Source of the DNA: Vombatus ursinus
Taxonomy: Eukaryota; Chordata; Mammalia; Diprotodontia; Vombatidae
Assembly: GCF_900497805.2 (NCBI RefSeq)
Contig: NW_020954611.1
Location: forward strand, 800,021 to 864,020
Length of the DNA stretch: 64,000 bases
Reading direction: 5' to 3'
The notes under the pieces were generated by a model. That model ran no database searches and had not been told where the DNA came from. It saw only the letters and a list, made by a program, of their open reading frames with translations. This document shows, one piece after another, positions 21,172-32,021 of this stretch (position 1 is the stretch's first letter; the number at the start of each line of letters is the position of its first letter). The position numbers were made by a program, and so were the translations under genes.

Positions 21172-21400
21172 GTGTGCTGGTAAATGTTTAACAACTGGAT
21201 TTCTCCCCCCCCATGTATGCATGACACATTTTTAAGTTTAAAACACATTATTAACATTTTTTCCCAGGACTTTAAGTCTAGACAATTAACAAATAACAAG
21301 TCAGGCCCCAATTTGTAATATTTGCTAATTTCTGAGGTATAAATGCTCATATGGAAAATTTAACAGGCTCTTCTAGTGGATAGAAGCTGGTTCCAGCCAC
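21172..21400. mobile_element. Unclassified short-TIR element, copy 2
   Basis: GTGTGCTGGTAAATGTTTAA, CTTTAAGTCTAGACAATTAA, CAATTTGTAATATTTGCTAA and AAATGCTCATATGGAAAATT match copy 1 at 16824-17062 in the same order. The ends GTGCTGG and CCAGCCAC are inverted. Confidence 0.55.
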
Positions 21401-21539
21401 CCCTGAAGGGACTTGAACATCTATTAACCCATCTGATCTTTGTCATCTTACTTTTCAACTGAAGCATCACGTGAATTGGTCTCCTTCTTTTCTGCTTCAC
21501 TTGGAGCCCTTCATCATTAACTCAATCTTCCAATGGAAG

Positions 21540-21660
21540 GAAGTTCATTACAATTTCCATTTTACAGATGAGGAAGCCAAGCCTAAGAGAGATTCAATGA
21601 TTTATCTGTAGTCACACAACCAGTAAGTGGTGCACCTGAGACCTGAAGTAGAAATTAGTG
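21540..21660 (-). repeat. MIR fragment
   Basis: CCATTTTACAGATGAGGAAG, CAATGATTTATCTGTAGTCA and CACAACCAGTAAGTGGTGCA in antisense MIR order. Confidence 0.75.
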
Positions 21661-22389
21661 CCAGTTCATTGGCAGTCTTTTGTGGGAATAGGGGTGGTGG
21701 TGGGGCAGTCAGTCTGTGGACTCACATTTAAGCAATGGCTGATCATTTGACTCTTGAAGAACATAGTGAAAAGGGGACCATTAAAAAAGAAATGTGAGTT
21801 GGTTATGATGCACTCAGACCAGAAGCTAGGTCCAGACCATGTAATGCTTCCTCAGAGAAAGCTTCAGTCTTTTATCGCCTCTGTCCTTACCTAGGAAAGC
21901 ACTTTGGTCCAGTAAGAAGAACACCAGAGTTAGAATTACTATAAAACATCTGAGGACATTCAGAAGACTATTCACAATAAAAAGGCTTGGGTTTTTTTTT
22001 AAACGGGGGCTGCAACTTGAGATGAGAAGCATAGAGTGGAAAAGAGAGTTAAATGTTATATAGAAATAGATCAGATGAACAAGGCAGGAATAGTCTGGAG
22101 AAGAGAAGGAAGGGATGGTGGGTCATCCTACTTATCTTGAGTATCTGAAGGACCATATAAAGGCCAGGGATTAGATGTGTTCTATTTGTCCCCGGGGCAG
22201 AACAAGGAACAATGGAGAGGGGAGGGAAGTTACAAAGGTGTAATTTAGGATTGATACTTGGAGAAACTTCCAAGGAAGGAGAATCTGCCTTGAGAGTTTG
22301 TGTTTTCCCTCTCTCTAGAAGCCCTCAAGCAGAGGTGAGGTGATCACTTTTTGGATATTTTACAGTAGGATTTAACTTTCATGCATGTG
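21661..22389. other. No recognisable element
   Basis: Single-copy-like sequence. Minus-strand frames at 21826-22032 and 22049-22273 have no recognisable domain. Confidence 0.4.
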
Positions 22390-22511
22390 TTGGACCAGAA
22401 GACAACTGAGGTCCCTTCCAACTCTCAAAATCTATGATTTTGTGAAGTGGATCCAGGGGTTCTGGGTTCAAATCCTAGATTCAATACCATGGGCCAGTCT
22501 GTTAACTTTTC
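22390..22511 (+). repeat. L3/MIR tail and left half of an L1-split MIR
   Basis: 22392-22446 is an L3/MIR 3' tail (TTGGACCAGAAGACAACTGA to CTATGATTTTGTGA). From 22457 a MIR begins (GGTTCTGGGTTCAAATCCTA), which breaks at CTGTTAACTTTTC, 22499-22511, the target-site duplication of the L1. The MIR resumes at 28994. Confidence 0.7.
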
Positions 22512-22789
22512 GTTTCTTTTTTTTTTTTTACATTCCTATTAAACTTATTTTCACATTAGTTATGTTGTAAGTAAGAATTAGAACCAATAGGAGGAACCAC
22601 AAGAAAGAAGAAACAAAACAGAAGAAAAAAAAAGAGCAAATAGTATGCTTCAATCTGCATTCAAACTCCATAGTTCTTTCTCTGGATATGGATACATTTT
22701 CCCTCATGAGACTTTTGGAGATCCTTGCAGTGCTGAGAAGGGTTAAGTCTATCAAAATTAGTCATTGCATAATGTGGCTGTTACTGTGT

Positions 22790-25700
22790 ACAATGTTCTC
22801 CTGGTTCTGCTCACTTTACTCAGCATCAGTCCATACAAGTCTTTCTAGGTTTTTCTGAAGTCTGCCTGCTCATCATTTCTTATAGCACAATAGTATTCCA
22901 TTACATTCATATACCACAACTTGTTCAGCCATTCCTCAATTGATGGGCATCCTCTCAATTTTCAATTCTTTGCCACCACAAGAACAGCTGCTATAAACAT
23001 TTTTGTACATGTGGGTCCTTTTCCCATTTGTATGATCTCTTTGGGAGACAGCCTTAGAAGTGCTATTGCTGGGTCAAAAGGTATGCACATTTTAATAGCC
23101 CTTTGGGCATAGTTCCAAATTGCTCTCCAAAATGGTTAGATCAGTTCACAACCCCACCAACAATGCATTAGTGTTCCAATTTTCCCACATCTTCTTCAAC
23201 ATTTAACATTGTTTTGTCATGTTGGCCAATCTGAGAGGTGTGATGTGGTACCTCAGAGTTTAGATTTGCATTTCTCTAATCAACAGTGATTTAGAGCATT
23301 TTTTTCATTAATTATGGATGGCTTTAATTTCTTCATCTGAAAACTGCCTGTTCATATCCTTTGACCATTTATCAATTGGGGAATGACTTATATTCTTATA
23401 AATTTGACTTAGTTCTCTATATATTTTAAAAATGAGCCCCTTATTAGAGACACTAGTTGTAAAAATTCTTTCCCAGTTTTCTGCTTCCCTCTTAATCTTG
23501 GTTGCATTGACTTTGTTTGTGCAAAAGCTTTTCAATTTAATATAATCAAAATTATCCATTTTGCATTTCATAATGTTCTCTATCTCTTATTTAGTCATGA
23601 ATTCTTCTGTTCTTCATATATCTAACAGGTGAACTATTCCTTGCTCTCCTGGTTTGCTTATAGTATCAGTCTTTATATCTAAATCATGAGCCCATTTTGA
23701 CTTTATTTTAGTATAAGGTGTAAGATTTTAGTCTATGCCTCATTTCTGCCATACTGTTTTCCAGTTTTCCCAGCAGTTTTTGTCAAATAGTGAGTTCTTA
23801 TCCCAGAAGCTGGGGTCTTTGGGTTTATAAAATAGTAAATGACTATAGTCATTTACTATTGTGTTTTGTACACCTAACCTATTCCACTGATCTACCACTC
23901 TATTTATTAGCCAGCACCAAGTAGTTTTGATGATTGCTGCTTTATAATAAATTTAAGATCTGAAATGGCTAGGCCACCTTCCCCAGCATTTCTTTTCATT
24001 AGGTTCCTTGATATTCTGGACCTTTTGTTTTTCTAAATGAATCTTGTTATTATTTTTTCTAGTTTTATAAAATAATTTTTTAGTAGTTTGTTTGGTATGG
24101 CACTGAATAAGTATATTAGCTTAGGTAGAATTGTCATTTTTATTATATTAGCTTGGCCTAACAATGAGCAACTGGTGTTTTCCCAATTATTTAGATCTGA
24201 CTATTTGTGTGAAAAGTGTTTTGTAATTGTGTTCATATAGTTCCTGGGTTTGTTTTGGTAGGTAGACTCCTAAATATTTTATTATGTCTATAGTAACTTT
24301 AAATGGAATTTCTCTTTCTATCTCTTGCTGTTGGGCTTTGTTGGTAATATATAGAAATGCTGATGATTTATGTGGGTTTATTTTATAGCCTGCAACTTTA
24401 CTAAAGTTGTTTGTTATTTCAAGTTGTTTTTTACTTGATTGTCTAGGATTCTCTGAGTATATCATCATGTCATCTGCAAAGAATGATAGTTTTTTTTTCT
24501 TCTTTGCCTATTCTAATACCTTCAATTTCTTTTCCTTTTCTTATTGCTAATGCTAACATTTCCAGTATCATATTGAACAACAGTGGTGATAATAGACATC
24601 CTTGTTTCACCCCCAATCTTATTGGAAATGCTTCTAGCTTATTCCCATTACATATGATGCTTGCTGAAGGTTTTAGGTAAATGCTACTTAAATCATTTTA
24701 AGGAAGACCTAGTGTTTTTAATAGGAATGGTGTTGTATTTTGTCAAAAGCTTTTTCTGGAACTATTGAGATGATCATGTGGTTTCTGTTAGTTTTAATGT
24801 TGATATTATCAATTTTGCTGATAGTTTTCCTAATATTGAACCAGCCCTGCATTCCTAGTGTAAATCCTACCTGGTCATAGTATATTATTCTTGTGATAAG
24901 TTGCTGTAATTTATTTGCTAATATTTTGTTTAAAATTTTTGCATCTATGTTCATTAGACAAATTGATCTATAATTTTCTTTCTCTGTTTTGACTCTTCCT
25001 GGTTTAGGTCAGCACCATATTTGTATCATAAAAAGAATTTGGTAAGATTCCTTCTTCACCTATTTTCCCAAATAGTCTATATAGTATTGGAATTAAATGT
25101 TTGATAGAATTCACTTGTAATCCATCTGACTCTGGAGATTTTTTCCTAGGGAGCTCATTGATGACTTGTTCAGTTTCTTTTTCTGAGATGGGGTTATTTA
25201 AGTATTTTACTTCCTCTTCTGTTAATCTGGGAAATTTAAATTTTTTGTAAATATTTATCCAGTTCACTAAGATTGTCAAATTTGTTGCATACAGTTGGGC
25301 AAAATAGTTCCTAATTATTGTTTTAATTTCCTCCTCATTGGTGGTGTATTCACCCTTTTCATTTTGATACTGGTAATTTGATTTTCTTTTTTCTTTTTTT
25401 AAATTAAATTAACCAAAGGTTTATTTATTTTACTGGCTTTTTTTCATAAAACCAGCTCTTAGTTTTATTTATTAGTTCAATTGCTTTCTTAATTTCAATT
25501 TTATTAATCTCTCCTTTGGTTTTCTGTATTTATAATTTGGTATTTAACTGAGGATTTTTATTTTGTTCTTTTTCTAGTTTTTTAATTGCATGCCCAATTC
25601 ATTAATCTCCTCTTTCTCTATTTTGTTCATGTAAGCATTTGGAGATATAAAACTTCCCCCTAAGAACTGCTTTTGCTGTATCCCATAAGTTTTGGTGTGT

Positions 25701-26530
25701 TGTCTCATTATGGTCATTCTCTTGAAGGAAGTTATTGATTGTTTCCATGATTTGTTGTTTGACCAATTCATTCTTTAGGATTAGATTATTTAGTTTCCAA
25801 TTATTTTTTAGTCTATCTTTCCATGACATTTTATTACATATAATTTTATTGCATCATGATCTGAAAAGGATGCATTTAATATTTCTGCCTTTCTGCATTG
25901 GATTGTGAGGTTTTTATGCCCTAGTACATGGTCAGTTTTTGTGTATGTGCCATGTACCGCCAAGAAAAAGGTATATTCCTTTCCATCCCCATTCAATTTT
26001 CTCCAGAGTTCTACCATATCTAACTTTTCTAAAATTCTATTCACCTCCTTAACGTCTTTCTTGTTTATTTTGTGGTTAGATTTATCTAGTTCAGAAAGGG
26101 AGAGGTTGAGGTTCCCCACTAGTATAGTTTTGCTGTCTATTTCTTCCTGTAGCTCCTTGAACTTCTCCTTTAATAATTTGGATGCTATAGCACTTGGTGC
26201 ATATATGTTTAGTAATAATATTACTTCATTGTCTATGGTGCCTTTTAGCAGGATATCATTTTTTTCCCCTTATCTCTTTTGATAAGATCTATTTTTGCTT
26301 CTGCCTTGTCTGAGATCAGGATTGCTACCCCAGCTTTTTTTTTTTTTACTTCAACTGAAGCATAATATATTCTACTTCAGCCTTTTACCTTTACCCTGTG
26401 TGTGTCCCTCTATTTCAAGTGTGTTTCCTGTAAACAACGTATTGTAGGATTATGGCTTTAAATCTATTCTTCTATCCACTTTAGTTTTGTGGGAGAATTC
26501 ATCCCATTCACATTCACAGTTATGATTACT
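22790..26530 (-). pseudogene. L1 ORF2 remnant (endonuclease, reverse transcriptase, C-terminal region)
   Basis: Conserved L1 ORF2p pieces occur in order on the minus strand. Near 26430 is RCLQETH of the endonuclease. At 25808-26119 are GKEYTFF and FSDHDAIKLY (endonuclease end, the SDHxAIKL motif). At 25004-25279 are [10 protein letters not shown] and [13 protein letters not shown] (RT start). At 24718-24954 is [16 protein letters not shown] (RT core; the usual [11 protein letters not shown] has changed). At 24187-24468 are SKVAGYKINPHKS and IKYLGVYL. At 23308-23571 are DYIKLKSFCTNK and WSKDMNRQFSDEE (C-terminal region). In life ORF2p nicks target DNA and copies RNA at the nick. Here the frame is broken in many places. 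Confidence 0.92.
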
Positions 26531-26534
26531 ATCT

Positions 26535-27190
26535 GTGTCTTTCTCTCCATCCTATTTCCCCCCTTTTCTTTCTCCTTTTCTTTCTCCTTTTCTTTCTCCT
26601 TTCTCCCTTTCCCTCCTCACTAGCGTTTTGCTTTTGACCACCATTCCTCTCAGTCCTGCCTCCCTTCTATTAGCCCTCTCCCTTTTCTTCCCCTTTACCC
26701 TTACTGCTTTCTTCTCTCTTTTCTATCACCCCTTCCTTTTGTTTCCCCTTTTCCCTCCTACTGCCTCAGGGGCAAGTTAGATTTCTATACCTAACTGATT
26801 ATGTTTTTCTCTCCTTGAGCCTAATTTGATGAGAGTAAGGTTCAAACATGCTCATCTCCCTCCTTTCTTTCCCTCTACTGTAATAGATTTTTGTTCCTTT
26901 TCCTGTAATGTTATTTACCCTTGTCTGACTCTTCCTTTCATTTTCTCCCAGCACAATCCCTTAATTAGATCCAATTAATCCACTTACTTAGATCCATTTA
27001 ACCCACTAAATTAGATTTTTTAAAAAATAATTACATCAAAGTCAACTTATATTCCCCCCTCTGTCTATGTATACCCCTTTAAAATGGTGTAATAACAATA
27101 CAGTTCTCAAGAGTTATGTCATCTTCCCTTGTAGGGATGTAAGGATGCCCTTATTAATAACATGTTGTTGTTCTTTTTTTCTGTCCTGCT
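26535..27190 (-). other. L1 inter-ORF spacer, about 650 bp, purine-rich on the sense strand
   Basis: Between the ORF1 stop region and the first ORF2-like codons lies about 650 bp. The part at 26535-26770 is an almost pure pyrimidine tract on the plus strand (GGAGAAAAGGAAAGAGAAAG-type sense repeats). The plus-strand frame across it is a low-complexity artefact. Human L1 has an inter-ORF spacer of only 63 bp. Confidence 0.7.
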
Positions 27191-27194
27191 TATC

Positions 27195-28190
27195 TTTTTA
27201 TGTCTCTCTTGAGTCTTGTATTTGAAGATCAAATTTTCTATTGAACTCTGGTCTTTTTATCAGGAAGGTTTGGAAGTCCCCTATTTTGTTGAATATCCAT
27301 CTCCTACCTTGAAAGATTATGCTCATTTTTGCTGGGTAGTTGATTGTTGGTTGTAATCCAAGCTCTTTTGCCTTACAGAATATTGTATTCCACACCCTAT
27401 GATATTTTAATGTAGAAGCTCCAAGGTCCTGCATAATCCTGACTGTGGTTCCATGATATTTAAATTTTTTCTTTCTGGCTGCTTGCAGTATTTTCTCTTT
27501 GACCTGGTAATTTTGGAATTTGGCTACTATGTTTCTTGGCGTTTTCAACTTGGGATCTCTTTCAGGAGGTGATCGGTGGATTCGTTCTATGGCTATTTTA
27601 CCCTCTGGTGCTAGGACCTCAGGGCAGTTTTCCTTGATGATTTTCTAAAAGTTGCTGTCCAGGCTCTTTTTTTCATTGTGGTTTTCAGGTAGACCAATAA
27701 TTTTTAAATTGTCTCTCCTGGATCTGTTTTCCAGGTCAGTTGTTTTACCATTGAGGTAGTTTATATTTTCATCTACTTTTTAAGGATTTCTTCTCCTCAG
27801 TGAGTTTTTGTGCCTCCTTTTCCATATGGCCAATTCTGCTTTTTTAAGGAACTGTTTTCTTCAGTGTACTTTTTTCCAGTTGGCCAATTGTATTTTTAAG
27901 GACTTGTTTTCTACAGTTAATTTTTGTCCTTTCTTTTCCAAGCTACTGACTCTCTCTTGCATATCTCTCATTTCTTTTCCCAATTTTTCTTCTACCTCTC
28001 TTATTTGACTTTTAAAATCCTCCTTGAGCTCTTCCAAGAAGGCTTTTTGGGCTTCAGACCAGTTCATATTCCCTTTTGAGGTTTTAGATGTGGGTTTGTT
28101 GACAATATTGTCCTTTTCAGAATTTCTGCCTTGATCTTCCCTGTCCCCATAATAACAATCCATGGTCATTGTGTGTTTCTTTTTGCTCAT
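27195..28190 (-). pseudogene. L1 ORF1 remnant (RNA-binding coiled-coil protein)
   Basis: The N-terminal 109 codons are still open from the start codon at 28190: MSKKKHTMTMD, a charged linker, then a coiled coil rich in Glu, Lys and Leu (FLEELKEDFKSQIREVEEKL, VSSLEKKGQKL). The C-terminal part is open at 27198-27548 with NIVAKFQNYQVKEKIL, KFKYHGTTVRIMQDLGAS and LQIQDSRET, the nucleic-acid-binding end of L1 ORF1p. The middle is broken. The start is fixed by its parallel with the HAL1-like copy at 13413. Confidence 0.88.
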
Positions 28191-28993
28191 GGTGTTTGCT
28201 TATTTCCTGATCTTTAAAATTTGAGCTTTTCTGTTAGGGATTAGGGGACACTGACCAAAGCTTCTTGAGCTGTGGGCCAGCCTTAGATGCTGGCAGTTGG
28301 AGGCTGCAGGGTTTCGGCAGCTTACCTGGTACTGAGCTGGAATCAGCAACACTGGAGCTCTAGGGGTAGGGGTGGGAAGTCTGGCCCCTGGAGAATGCCT
28401 GCTCACCTGGGCCTTTTGCTCCTTTCTCTGGCTCCTGCTTCCCCAGGCCTTGCAATCCATTCTTTGGCTTCTGCTTACCTGGGCCTTGCAGAAGGATGTT
28501 TTGCTGCTGCATGATGTTTCTCTGTCTGGAGCTTTCCCTCTTGGAGTTGTGCTTCCCAGAGTTTTGCTGAGGCACCAAGAGACTTGGCTGCCAGAAAACT
28601 CCATGGCATGTGGTGGTTTTTAGAAACCAAGCCAGTCTCCACTGGTTCCCCTGCCCATACTGAGGCATTTGGGGATCCTGGTGTTGGTGCTTGCTTGCTC
28701 CACCACTCTGGGGTTCAGGATCTCCACCTGGTATGCTGAGGTGGGGCTTTCCACTGGCTTGCTGGGATGCCTCTCATTCTGCACTCCTCCCCTTCTCTCA
28801 GAACGAGAGGGGCCTTTCCTGTTAATTACCCAGACTTCCTGGTCTACCAGACTGCTGCACTCCATCTTTCTGGTAGTTCAGCTATTCCGGGGTTTTTCCT
28901 GGGGTGATATTTTCTGGACTTTCAGAGGTCAGTAAGGGAGGGTGAGAGCAACTTACTTCTTACTCCACAATGTTGGTTCCCAGGAGCAGAACC
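28191..28993 (-). promoter_or_regulatory. L1 5' UTR, internal promoter region
   Basis: About 800 bp upstream of ORF1, GC-richer than the surroundings, with short imperfect repeats around 28400-28500 (variants of GGCCTGGGGAAGCAGGAGCC). By position it should hold the internal promoter. It also contains a sense frame of 134 codons, 28604 to 28200, that stops about 10 nt before the ORF1 start. Confidence 0.65.
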
Positions 28994-29100
28994 CTGTTAA
29001 CTTTTCAAAGCCCCAGTTTTCTCATCTGTACAATGAGCAAAATATTGCTTACACTACCCATCTTACTGAATTGTTGTGTTAGCTACTGGGAATATAAATA
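28994..29100 (+). repeat. Right half of the L1-split MIR
   Basis: Starts with the second copy of CTGTTAACTTTTC (28994-29006), then AAAGCCCCAGTTTTCTCATC and TGTACAATGAGCAAAATATT. This continues the MIR interrupted at 22511. Confidence 0.85.
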
Positions 29101-29153
29101 CAAAAAAAATGAAACAATTCTTAATGGCAGGGAGCTTAAATTTCTAAAAAGAC

Positions 29154-29172
29154 CACACACACACACACACAC
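29154..29172. repeat. Short (AC)n
   Basis: A 19-bp CA run. Confidence 0.9.
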
Positions 29173-29344
29173 AAACACATTGAACAGAAATGTAAATTGA
29201 ATAAATATAAATATTTATAAAATAATGAAGTCTTTGACAAATGTATAAATATAAGTTACTATTATTATTATGAGTCAACACTGTGATATAGTAGCCAAAA
29301 ATTTTTTTAATATAATTTCTGGATGCATTAATAGAGACATAGCA

Positions 29345-29440
29345 TCCAGAAAAAGGGAATGAATTTCAAGTCCTTCTGTACTCTGACCTGTTTAGACCCT
29401 GTTTGGAATATTGCATCCTGCTCATGATACCATAGATTAG
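29345..29440 (+). repeat. Possible L3/CR1 fragment
   Basis: CCTTCTGTACTCTGACCTGT, TTAGACCCTGTTTGGAATAT and TGCATCCTGCTCATGATACC resemble the CR1/L3 stretch with CTGGTCAGACCACATCTGGA and TTCTGGGCACCA, in sense. Confidence 0.4.
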
Positions 29441-29554
29441 GAAGGTAATCTGTGGAGTTTCCCTTCTCTTTTTATGTTATGCTGGGTTAACTCAGTTCTG
29501 GCCTGAGCTAAGCTGGCTGACTCTATCAGAACACTGCTGAATAAAGTGTTCTAT

Positions 29555-29668
29555 TCATCTGTAAAATTGGAATAATAATAGCTGGACTATCTACCTTACA
29601 GAGTTGTAAGGAGAAAAACTACTTTGCAAATTGAATAGTGCCATATAAATGTGATTTATTAAGTTCTG
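29555..29668 (+). repeat. MIR 3' end
   Basis: CATCTGTAAAATTGGAATAA, CTACCTTACAGAGTTGTAAG and GTGCCATATAAATGTGATTT in sense MIR order. Confidence 0.7.
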
Positions 29669-29694
29669 GTTTTTTTAAGCAAGAAAAATTATAT

Positions 29695-30930
29695 TGAAAT
29701 TTCATTTAATTCAGTGAACATTCAAGTATCTACTGTGTACAAAATACTTTCCTAGGTTCTTGGGGGAGATGCAAAATTTAAATAAGGCATGATCCTTGTC
29801 CTGGTAGAACTTGTGGTCTAATAGGGACATATGCAGATATTGATCACAATGCAGCGTTATATATAGGGTCACAGAAGAAATTTCTATATTAATTGCAGAA
29901 AAAGTCACTAGGAACAAGGTGAGATCAGGGAAGGCTTTAAGGAGGAGGTGGAATTTGACTTGCATTTTAAAGGGGTTAGTAAATCAACAAGGGAATAGAG
30001 GGAAGGTTGTTCCCATTAATAGGACACATGAGCATATAAGTGGGAAAGCTCAGGGACAGAGGGAACAGTAAGTACTCTACTCTGTCTAAAATGTAGAGTA
30101 CAGAGAGGAGAGTACTATGAGACAAGACTAGATAGGTAGGGTGGCATTTGATTTTGGAGAGCTTTGAATACCAGGTAAATTTTTTTGATAATATGTACAT
30201 ACTGAATGTCTTCAAGCAGAGTAACCTGATCATCTCTATGAATAAGGAAGACTAGACTGTGGTATCAAGTATCTATTGGAGGAGGAAGAGAGAAGAGGCA
30301 GGAAGACCTATCTGGAGGCTATTGCAACAGCCTGGAAGAGTGGCAAAGTGGGCTTGTAGTAAAGGGGTGGCAGTAACAGTAGAAGAGGGGATAGGTGCAA
30401 GAGATGAGGAGATAGAATTGACAAGAAATGGTAACCAATTGGATATGAGACTTGATACAGAGGGAGAAGTCAAAGAAAAAAAGAGTTTCAAACACAAGGG
30501 TCTGAGTCATATCGCTGTCAAAAAATAGAAATTTACAAAACTTTATTATATATTTAAAAAGAATAGCAAATTGTACATGATAGATTTGCAGTTTCATGTG
30601 CTATCATCTTTTATAAAAAATTATACTATGCTATAGAAATGCTTGTTTTGTTCCAATAATTAAAAATAAAATAAATAAAAATTTAAAAAATAGTGATATT
30701 AAAAGAAAGAGATGGTTCTTAGAGGGAAGGGTAATAAATTCTGTTTTGGATGGGCTGAAATGTTGGTAAAAAACAAGCAGAGATGCATAGTAGGTAGTTG
30801 GAAATGTAGATATGAAGTGCAGGGGGAAGAGTTAGGCATATAGATCTAAATAAAGTCATCTGCAGAATGATAGCAGTTAAAACTTTAAGAGTAAATGATA
30901 TGTGTAGGGGGGCTGTCCCCTCACATGTAG
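29695..30930 (-). mobile_element. LINE2 (L2), long copy with an insert
   Basis: Antisense L2 terminus (AACATTCAAGTATCTACTGT, CTTGGTAGAACTTGTGG-like), then the minus-strand frame MQVKFHLLLKAFPDLTLF at 29711-29965 typical of the L2 ORF end, AGGCTATTGCAACAGCCTGG near 30320, and TTCTGTTTTGGATGGGCTGA near 30740. An AT-rich insert interrupts it at about 30528-30690. Confidence 0.75.
30528..30690 (+). mobile_element. Unclassified AT-rich A-tailed insert
   Basis: About 160 bp that interrupts the L2 and ends in an AAAATAAAATAAATAAAAA-type tail. AAAAAATAG occurs at both borders, as expected for a target-site duplication, although in AT-rich DNA this may be chance. It looks like a retrocopied 3' UTR or a small SINE; I cannot name it. 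Confidence 0.4.
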
Positions 30931-32015
30931 CATGGGGTATCATGGTGTGATGTGAAGGGAGGCAGAATAGACATCCCTAGCCTCTTCTCCCTCTATCTTT
31001 CTCCAAGGAAAACTTTAATTCCTGCCAGGAAGGGAAATAAGAGGTCAAAGGCCAGAAACTTAACCCCTTCTCCTCTCCTCAGAGAGATGGGGTACCAAGC
31101 TAGAATTATATCTAACTTCTTTATTAAATATTATTAGTATAATGGATGTGTTTTTTAGGTTCAAACTAAATATAGTGCCTGGCATATAATAAGTACTTAA
31201 TAAATGTTTAGTGATTGACTCATTGATCACTATTCATTAATGGAGGAAGTAGGAGCCCAAATTTTATGTCCAAAACTTGACTCCCCACCAAATACCAGTT
31301 CCACGATGAACACACATAGCAATTAGCAAAGAAGGCAATTTACGTAAGTTGGTGGCCAAGCAGAGAAATTAGAGAAAGTTTACATAGGAGAATAAAAACC
31401 AGGCAATATAGAGGGAAGGAGCTCTTCTATTGGAAGTGAGGTAACTCCACCCATCCAAGAGAGAGAGTCCCTGATCTCACCCAAAGAGAAATTCTCTGAA
31501 GTCTCTAGTGTAGCAAGCTGGAGATAGGGACATGATGGAGACTGCCAGCTCCTCTTATGTTGTCCTCTTCCCAGTCTTATTTTGCCTTCAGCAACATGAA
31601 GTGAGGTCTGGCATTGCCTATCTTCTCTCTTGAAGCTGAGAGCCAGAAGCACCTGAAATGCCTACAAGGCCCAAAGAGACTCCAAGAGACCAAAGAAGTT
31701 TGAAGAAAGTCCAAAGACTTGAAGATTCTCTAGAACTCAGTAAGACAAAACATCTCCCCTCTTCCACAATCACCAACTCTGCCCCTTCCCTTACACAAGT
31801 TAAGGGCATTGATCTCCACCAATGATGAGAGAGTCCCATGGCAATGGGCTTTGAGACCCAGGTTACAGGTACTGTCAAGGAAGAGAGTATGTAGAAGGAA
31901 GAGGGCCAAAACTCCTGAGACCTGTCTCCCTTTATGGGACTGGGAAAAGGATATAAAGCCTTCAGATGCCAAGAAAAGTTGGTTATAAAAGCAAGAGGAA
32001 AACCATACAAAAGCG
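30931..32015. repeat. Unclassified, two GC-richer blocks
   Basis: 30905-31100 and 31245-32010 differ in composition from the AT-rich surroundings and read like old interspersed sequence, separated by a short L2 sense end (GCCTGGCATATAATAAGTAC, TTAATAAATGTTTAGTG at 31175-31220). The second block has a TATAAAGCC near 31954. Overlapping minus-strand frames at 31380-31652 and 31618-32010 have no known domain. A decayed LTR is possible for either block but not demonstrated. Confidence 0.3.
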
Positions 32016-32021
32016 ATATCT

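Larger units (their letters stand above)
22512..28993 (-). mobile_element. Full-length LINE-1, inactive
   Basis: A 6.48-kb L1 in reverse orientation with all parts in order: 5' UTR (28993 to about 28191), ORF1 (28190 to about 27195), a long purine-rich inter-ORF spacer, ORF2 (about 26530 to 22790), a short 3' UTR and poly(A), seen as the T-rich run at 22513-22529. The 13-bp target-site duplication CTGTTAACTTTTC stands at 22499-22511 and 28994-29006, and the MIR it entered continues on both sides. Both ORFs are cut by many stops and frame changes (longest open piece about 110-125 codons), so the copy cannot be active. It is the best preserved large element in the window. Subfamily not determined. 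Confidence 0.95.

Noticed and set aside
20916-21350. 144-codon minus-strand frame, among the longest in the window
   Set aside because: No start context, domain or codon signature; part of it runs over the unclassified repeat at 21172-21400, so chance is the better reading.
26535-26780. Pro/Ser/Leu-rich 81-codon frame
   Set aside because: Antisense of the purine tract in the L1 inter-ORF spacer.
28287-28935. Plus-strand frames of 75-88 codons in the GC-rich stretch
   Set aside because: They are antisense to the L1 5' UTR, where GC-rich sequence leaves few stops. An antisense ORF0-like gene is known from primate L1 but nothing supports it here.
31245-32010. Solo LTR
   Set aside because: No terminal TG/CA pair with a flanking duplication could be fixed by eye, so I left it as unclassified. 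I found no other retrovirus-like or capsid-bearing element.
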